NCBI GenBank assembly: GCA_958295985.1
Contig: OY282432.1
Location: forward strand, 2,169,282-2,233,281
Reading direction: 5' to 3'
DNA from: an uncultured Candidatus Binatia bacterium
GTDB taxonomy: Bacteria; Desulfobacterota; Binatia; UBA9968; JAJDTQ01
Length of the DNA stretch: 64,000 nt
Shown here: piece after piece, positions 59,281-64,000 of the stretch
Layout: the number at the start of each line of letters is the position of its first letter
How positions within the stretch are numbered: position 1 is the stretch's first letter
Position numbers and translations under genes: made by a program
Notes under the pieces: generated by a model
Seen by the model: only the letters and a program-made list of their open reading frames with translations
Database searches by the model: none
Told to the model about the DNA's origin: nothing

Positions 59281-60612
59281 CTACGCCGAGTCGTTCTCGT
59301 CCGGCGGGTAGCTCTGCCGCACCCACGCCACGGCCTGTTCCCGTGTCCGGAGCACGCCCTCCAGTTGGGCTTCTTCAACGGCGCCCAACATCGCCGAGAA
59401 AGAGGGTCCCGGCGCGTAACCGAGCCGGATGAGGTCGCGTCCGCGCAGGAGCGGTTCCGGGTTTACTTCCTCCCGGCCCAACTCGGCGAGCCTTTGCCGG
59501 CAGAATTCGTAGTAGCCCAGATCCCCGTTGGATGAAAGGGCATCGATGCGGCAGAGTTCCAGCAACTCGTCGATGCCGTCCTCCCCGAGGAACCGTTTCA
59601 GGGTGCTGAGCCGCATCTTCGGCGCCTGGGTGTAGCGCAGGTGGTGCCGCACCAGCCAGGCGACCCTCTCGGCCACCGAGCGGCTGCGCTTGAGCCGGCG
59701 GAGGATATCGGTGGCCATCCCGGCGCCGAGCTCCGGGTGCCCGTAGAACGTCACCCGGTCCCCCGCCGGTTGCCGGCATGGCGGCTTGGCCACGTCGTGC
59801 AGCAGACAGCCGTAGGCCAGGGTCTCCGTCGGGCCGTCCAGGTGTTGGAGCAGCGTCAGCGTGTGGACGAAGACATCCCCCTCGGGGTGGTAGTCGGGTG
59901 TCTGCTCGCATCCCTTCATGGCCGCGACCTCGGGCAGGATCACTTCCAGGAGCCCGGCCTCGTCCAGCAGCTCGACACCCCGCCGGGCGCCGCCTTCCAT
60001 GAGCGTCCGGGTGATTTCCCCGCCGATGCGTTCCCAGGCCACCTCGGTAACGGCCGCGGCGTGGCTCCGGATGGCCTGAAGCGTCGGGCCGTCGATGGCG
60101 AAATCGAGCCCGCAGGCCAGACGCACGGCCCGGACCATCCGCAACCGGTCCTCCGCAAACCGCTCATGCGGATCGCCGATGGCCCGGATCCGACCGCGGC
60201 GCAGGTCTTCCCGGCCGTTTACCAGGTCGATGACCCGGTCGTCTGCCGGGTCGTACATCATCGCGTTGATGGTGAAGTCCCGCCGCCGGACGTCCTCCTC
60301 CAGGGTGCCGTAGCGAATGTGGACGGGATGGCGGCCGTCGCTGTAGGGTCCATCGAACCGGAAGGTCGTGACCTCGAACGGATCGCCGTCCACCACCACG
60401 ACCACCGAGCCGAACTTCGACCCGATGGGGACGGTGTCGGGGAAGACTGCCTGAATGGACTGGGGCGTGGCGCTGGTGGCGATGTCGTAGTCCTTGGGCG
60501 GTCTGCCCAGGATCCGGTCGCGCACGCATCCGCCGGCGAGGTAAGCTCCGTGGCCCGCCTCCCGGAGCCGCTGTATGATATGGAGGGCCTTGTCCTGCTG
60601 TGACACCGACAC
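59281..60612 (-). CDS. CCA tRNA nucleotidyltransferase/poly(A) polymerase family with HD domain
   Basis: The 443-residue protein has the nucleotidyltransferase signature GGCVRDRILGRPPKDYDIAT (residues about 27-46), RRRDFTINAM, and RMVRAVRLA of the conserved motif C region. A C-terminal HD domain includes HTLTLLQHL and LLHDVAKPP. It probably adds CCA to tRNA 3' ends; poly(A) polymerase activity cannot be excluded. The GTG start directly follows the M16 gene stop, indicating cotranscription. Confidence 0.88.
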   Translation of the reverse strand: MSVSQQDKALHIIQRLREAGHGAYLAGGCVRDRILGRPPKDYDIATSATPQSIQAVFPDTVPIGSKFGSVVVVVDGDPFEVTTFRFDGPYSDGRHPVHIRYGTLEEDVRRRDFTINAMMYDPADDRVIDLVNGREDLRRGRIRAIGDPHERFAEDRLRMVRAVRLACGLDFAIDGPTLQAIRSHAAAVTEVAWERIGGEITRTLMEGGARRGVELLDEAGLLEVILPEVAAMKGCEQTPDYHPEGDVFVHTLTLLQHLDGPTETLAYGCLLHDVAKPPCRQPAGDRVTFYGHPELGAGMATDILRRLKRSRSVAERVAWLVRHHLRYTQAPKMRLSTLKRFLGEDGIDELLELCRIDALSSNGDLGYYEFCRQRLAELGREEVNPEPLLRGRDLIRLGYAPGPSFSAMLGAVEEAQLEGVLRTREQAVAWVRQSYPPDENDSA

Positions 60613-61932
60613 CTAATTCTCGAGACCGGCCTTCTCGAGGTTCCCGACCACCACGAGGATGAGCTTCTCCGGTTGCAGGTATTTCCGGGCGACCCTGAGA
60701 ACGTCCTCCGCGGTGACCTTGCGGATCAACTCCGGGTATTGATCGAGGTAATCCAGCCCGAGTCCCAGATACTCCACCTGCCCCAGGAAGCCGGCGATGT
60801 CGTCGTTGGTCTCGAGGTCCAGCGCGAAACTTCCGGTGAGGTAGCTCTTGGCATCCCGAAGCTCCTCCGCGGTGACGCCCTCGCGCCGGATCCGCTCGAT
60901 CTCGGCCCTGGCCACCTCGATGGCTTCACGGGCGTTCTCGTTCTGGGTCTGCATGGCCAACTGGAACCGCCCCGCGTTCCTGCCCGAGACGAAATAACTG
61001 TAGACGGAGTATGCCAGGCCGCGCCGGTTCCGGATGCTGTCCCCGAGCCGCGACGAAAGGTCGCCGCCCCCGAGGACCTGATTCATCACCCGGATGGCGT
61101 AGTGGTCCGGGTTCATTCGGAGCGGACCCTCGTGTCCCATGAGGATGTTCGACTGGACGAGGTTGCGGTCGATCTTGACGGCTGCCCGCTTCGGCGGCCG
61201 CAGCACCACCGGCGCATCGGCCTTGCCGTCGCTCCTGGTCCAGTCCGCCAGGACCTCCGTGATCTTCTGTTTCATCTCTTCGTGGGTGGTGTCCCCCACG
61301 GCCACGAGAATGGTCCGGTCGGGCCGGTAGTAGCGCCGGTGAAAGTCGACGACGGCTTTTCGGTCAAGACCCCGGACCGTATCCTCGGAGCCTTCCACCG
61401 GGCGTCCGTAGAAGCTGTCGGGATAGAGGGCGGCCCTGAACGCCTCTCGGCCGATTGCCTGGGGGCGGTCCCTCTTGGCCCGGATGGAGGCCATGAGCGA
61501 CTGCTTCGTGCGGTCCACCTCCTTCTCGGGGAACGACGCGGCCGTCAGCACCTCACCCATGAGCGCCAAGCCGGTGTCCAGGTCCTTCTTCAGGATGTTC
61601 AGGTTGACGGTGGCCTGCTCCCGGCCGCAGTCGGCCCAGAAGTGGGCGCCCATGCCCTCGATGAGGCCGCTGATACTCATGGCGTCCCGCGTCGGGGTGC
61701 CGAGGGTCAGGAGCCGCGACGTGAGGTTGGCGAGGCCGTGCCCGGGGCCGGGATCGTAGCGCGAGCCGGCCTGGATCAGCAGGCGCACCGAGACGATGGG
61801 GAGCGAGGGCTGTTCCGAGGTCACCAGCACCAGTCCGTTGGGCAGCGTCGTGCGTTGGGCGTTCATGGCGGCGAGGGCGACGGTGTGAGGGCCCAGGAGC
61901 AGGCACAGCAACAGCGGCAGCCAGTGTTTCAT
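60613..61932 (-). CDS. M16 peptidase-like protein lacking the zinc motif
   Basis: The 439-residue protein begins with a signal peptide (MKHWLPLLLCLLLGP) and has M16 family structure, but the HxxEH motif is absent: the equivalent region reads GHGLANLTSR. It therefore lacks catalytic zinc binding and resembles the non-catalytic subunit of MPP-like or PqqL-like heterodimers. Its start overlaps the stop of the active M16 gene as ATGA, so the two are coupled. It also has a late LVVVGNLEKAG segment. The pair probably acts in the periplasm. Confidence 0.9.
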   Translation of the reverse strand: MKHWLPLLLCLLLGPHTVALAAMNAQRTTLPNGLVLVTSEQPSLPIVSVRLLIQAGSRYDPGPGHGLANLTSRLLTLGTPTRDAMSISGLIEGMGAHFWADCGREQATVNLNILKKDLDTGLALMGEVLTAASFPEKEVDRTKQSLMASIRAKRDRPQAIGREAFRAALYPDSFYGRPVEGSEDTVRGLDRKAVVDFHRRYYRPDRTILVAVGDTTHEEMKQKITEVLADWTRSDGKADAPVVLRPPKRAAVKIDRNLVQSNILMGHEGPLRMNPDHYAIRVMNQVLGGGDLSSRLGDSIRNRRGLAYSVYSYFVSGRNAGRFQLAMQTQNENAREAIEVARAEIERIRREGVTAEELRDAKSYLTGSFALDLETNDDIAGFLGQVEYLGLGLDYLDQYPELIRKVTAEDVLRVARKYLQPEKLILVVVGNLEKAGLEN

Positions 61933-63266
61933 GAGCGCTTTCTCGTCTGGGGAACGAGTATGCCCACGGTGCGCCGGTCGCGGTCGAGGTACTGCCGCGC
62001 CACCCGGCGGACATCATGGGCGGTGACGCCCTGGATGCTCCGGAGGTATTCGTTCATCCGTCGCCATCCTCCGGTCAGCTCATGGAACCCGATCCGCATG
62101 GCCTGCCCGGAGTTGGACTCCTGGGCGAAGATGAAGGCTGCCGCCACCTGGTTCCTGGCCTTGTCGAGCTCCGCCGTGGTGACGCCATCGTCTCGGACCG
62201 CGGCGATCACCTCGTCGATGGCGGCCTCCAACTCGGCGGTGTCCTTGCCCGGCATGGCCTGGGCGCCGATGGTGAAGGTGGTGGGGTCGATGGAGACCCG
62301 ATGGTAGCCGGCGTAGGCGAAGCGGGCGATGCGCCGGTCATAGACCAGGTCCCGGTAGAGCCGCGAAGTGCGTCCTCGCGAGAGGATCATCTCCAACACG
62401 TCCAGCGCATGGCTGTCCTCGTGGTCCACGCCGGGCACGTGGTAGTTCATCATCAGTACCGGGAGCTCCGCCTCCTTCTTGAGCCGCACCCGCCGCTCGC
62501 CCCGTTGCGGCGGCTCCGTGAATCCCACGGAAGGGGGCTCGGACCCCCGGGGGATCTTGCCGAAGGTCTCGCGGACCTGCGACAGGATCTCCTCGCTGTC
62601 GAAGTCGCCGGCCACCACGATGAAGGCGTTGTTGGGGGAGTAGTAGGTCCGGTAGAAGTCTTCGAGGTCCGACAGGGTCATCCGGCGGACGTCCTCGGGC
62701 CAGCCGATGATGGGCCGGCGGTAGGGATGCACGACGTAGGTCACCGCGTTGGTGATCTCGGCCAGCGCCGCCCGCGGGCGGTCGTCGGTCCGCAGGCGCC
62801 GTTCTTCCTGCACCACGCGCTTCTCCGGCGTGAAGTAGGCGTCCTCGAAGCGGGTGTTGACCATGCGGTCGGCTTCCATCTCGATGGCCACGCCGATGGT
62901 GTCCCGGCTCATGGTGGCGTGATAGACGGTGGCGTCGCGGGAGGTGAACGCGTTGGAACGGCCGCCGTGTTTTCTGATGATGCGGGCATATTCCTCGGGG
63001 GCCACTTTGTCGGTGCCCTTGAACAGCATATGCTCGAGGAAGTGCGCGATGCCGGACTTCCCGTCCACCTCGTTCCGCGACCCCACCCGGTACCAGACCT
63101 GGAAGGTCACCGCGGGGCTCCGGTGGTTCTCCAGCAACAGCACCTTGAGGCCGTTGTCCAGAACCTCCTCCCGGACCTCCACCATGCCCTTGGGAGCGGA
63201 TGCTCCGGCAACCGCGGGAAGCAGGGTGACCAGCATCAGCCCGGTGAGACAGCGTGTCCACTCCAT
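61929..63266 (-). CDS. M16 zinc peptidase, catalytic partner
   Basis: The 445-residue protein has a signal peptide (MEWTRCLTGLMLVTLLP) and the inverted zinc motif HFLEH in GIAHFLEHMLFKG, with the downstream Glu in EADRMVNT as the third ligand. Later it has GRTSRLYRDLV. It is the catalytic half of a periplasmic M16 pair that probably degrades peptides from outer-membrane proteins. ATG 63266 is chosen because the signal peptide begins there. It overlaps the next gene by four bases. Confidence 0.93.
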   Translation of the reverse strand: MEWTRCLTGLMLVTLLPAVAGASAPKGMVEVREEVLDNGLKVLLLENHRSPAVTFQVWYRVGSRNEVDGKSGIAHFLEHMLFKGTDKVAPEEYARIIRKHGGRSNAFTSRDATVYHATMSRDTIGVAIEMEADRMVNTRFEDAYFTPEKRVVQEERRLRTDDRPRAALAEITNAVTYVVHPYRRPIIGWPEDVRRMTLSDLEDFYRTYYSPNNAFIVVAGDFDSEEILSQVRETFGKIPRGSEPPSVGFTEPPQRGERRVRLKKEAELPVLMMNYHVPGVDHEDSHALDVLEMILSRGRTSRLYRDLVYDRRIARFAYAGYHRVSIDPTTFTIGAQAMPGKDTAELEAAIDEVIAAVRDDGVTTAELDKARNQVAAAFIFAQESNSGQAMRIGFHELTGGWRRMNEYLRSIQGVTAHDVRRVARQYLDRDRRTVGILVPQTRKRS

Positions 63267-63355
63267 GAGTTGAAGATAACGGCCCCATCGGTCGAGCGCA
63301 ACAGGGTTGCGCGACCCTTCCCGAGGGACCGTCCGTGGCGGCCTGTTCACCGCCA

Positions 63356-64000
63356 TCAGTGACCGTTGGGCGTTGCCAGCCGGCGCGGCACGAGCGAGCC
63401 CAGCCCGTGGCGTCGCAGCCGTTCGATGAACGTGGTGCGGTTCAAACCCAGCAGGCTTGCTGCCGCGGTCTTGTTCCCGCGGGCGCGTTCCAGCGCCTGG
63501 ACCATCATGTCGCGCTGGAAACGCTGGATGCACCGGTCGATGTCGATCCCGTCGCATGGCAGGGTAAACTCGTTCAGATGAGTGTCGCGAAGGTCCGGCT
63601 TGATGTAGCCCGCGAGTTCCGGCAGGTCGTCCAGGTGAATCACGGTGTGGTCGGTGAGCGTCACCAGGCGCTCGATGATGTTTTCCATTTCCCTTACGTT
63701 ACCGGGCCAGTCATAGGCTTGCAGCCGTTGCATGGCCGCTTCATCGATGGTGCGTGGGTCGTCCCCGCTCAAGCGTGCCAGGAAATGCTCCACCAGGGGA
63801 GGGATGTCTTCCCGCCGTGCCCGCAAAGGGGGTAGCTCCAGGGAGAGGATGGCGAGACGGTAGTAGAGGTCTTCACGAAACTGTCCGGCGGGTATCGCCT
63901 CCTGCAAGTCACGATTGGTGGCCGCTATGAAACGCGCGTTGGTGCGCGTGGCGAAATCGCTTCCCAACGGATTGAATTCACGCTCCTGAAGCACCCGTAG
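63356..64000 (-). CDS. Sigma-54-dependent transcriptional regulator, C-terminal part
   Basis: Only the last 214 codons lie in the window; the gene continues past 64000. Visible AAA+ sequence includes RFIAATNRDL and FREDLYYRLAILSLELPPLRAR, with the GNVREMENIIERL motif. The C-terminal Fis-type helix-turn-helix is GNKTAAASLLGLNRTTFIERL. It activates sigma-54 promoters. The N-terminal sensor domain and its target genes are not visible. It is about 90 bases upstream of the M16 pair on the same strand. Confidence 0.92.
   Translation of the reverse strand, partial: LRVLQEREFNPLGSDFATRTNARFIAATNRDLQEAIPAGQFREDLYYRLAILSLELPPLRARREDIPPLVEHFLARLSGDDPRTIDEAAMQRLQAYDWPGNVREMENIIERLVTLTDHTVIHLDDLPELAGYIKPDLRDTHLNEFTLPCDGIDIDRCIQRFQRDMMVQALERARGNKTAAASLLGLNRTTFIERLRRHGLGSLVPRRLATPNGH

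Noticed and set aside
57250..59535. A 761-codon plus-strand frame opposite the orphan large subunit
   Set aside because: It is compositional shadow: the minus strand encodes a complete molybdenum hydroxylase subunit with its active-site loop.
1..64000. tRNA, rRNA, tmRNA or known riboswitch genes
   Set aside because: Reading both strands by eye gave no recognisable conserved rRNA or cloverleaf sequence; a covariance-model search would be needed to exclude small RNAs.

Overview
The window looks like one contig segment of a high-GC, Gram-negative, probably uncultivated bacterium. Evidence for this is a lipoprotein with a lipobox, DctPQM TRAP and NitT-type ABC uptake systems, a sigma-54 activator, HtpX, and an O-antigen/exopolysaccharide locus. 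The mixture of many TRAP, CoA-transferase, LLM-oxidoreductase and amidohydrolase genes recalls Tectomicrobia-like or Desulfobacterota-like metagenome bins. That placement is an inference; no rRNA or tRNA gene is visible to test it.

Region 1 (1-22.9 kb) is a surface-polysaccharide locus heavily reworked by recombination. Intact genes encode a B12-type radical SAM protein, a beta-propeller protein, three GT4 glycosyltransferases, a GT2 glycosyltransferase, two flippases, an O-antigen ligase, a methyltransferase, a sulfotransferase and a Gfo/Idh/MocA dehydrogenase. Between them lie many broken pieces: a frameshifted AAA/PD-(D/E)XK gene, a 1230-bp IS630-type element next to an ISNCY-type remnant, a 5'-truncated ligase, a GT4 deletion chimera sharing 360 identical bp with its intact neighbour, a flippase remnant, an epimerase tail, a 60-bp duplication, and two inverted copies of an unrecognised 101-bp repeat that abut truncated genes.

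Region 2 (23-42.3 kb) is a catabolic and transport island. A UbiD-type decarboxylase is followed by a three-subunit molybdenum hydroxylase (FAD, 2Fe-2S, Mo subunits) and an SDR. A TRAP transporter follows, with two intact dctP genes, one deleted dctP relic, and dctQM. Then come an ABC importer on the minus strand, two amidohydrolases, a creatininase-family hydrolase translationally coupled to a TraB-family membrane protein, and an Asp/Glu-racemase-superfamily protein lacking both usual catalytic cysteines. Together these suggest uptake and breakdown of aromatic, carboxylate or amide compounds; the substrates are not identifiable from sequence.

Region 3 (42.3-57 kb) holds a long coiled-coil lipoprotein with 50-residue repeats. 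It is followed by an operon of a HyuB/AcxC-like fusion with a family III CoA-transferase, two LLM flavin oxidoreductases, two MFS transporters, HtpX, an amidohydrolase, and a guanidino-hydrolase homologue that has lost its catalytic His and Cys. Two copies of a palindromic 160-bp TA-flanked MITE sit in this region, and three of their four ends supply the stop codon of the neighbouring gene.

Region 4 (57-64 kb, minus strand) is more conserved: a CCA-adding-type nucleotidyltransferase, a paired active/inactive M16 peptidase operon, the end of a sigma-54 activator, and an orphan molybdenum-hydroxylase large subunit.
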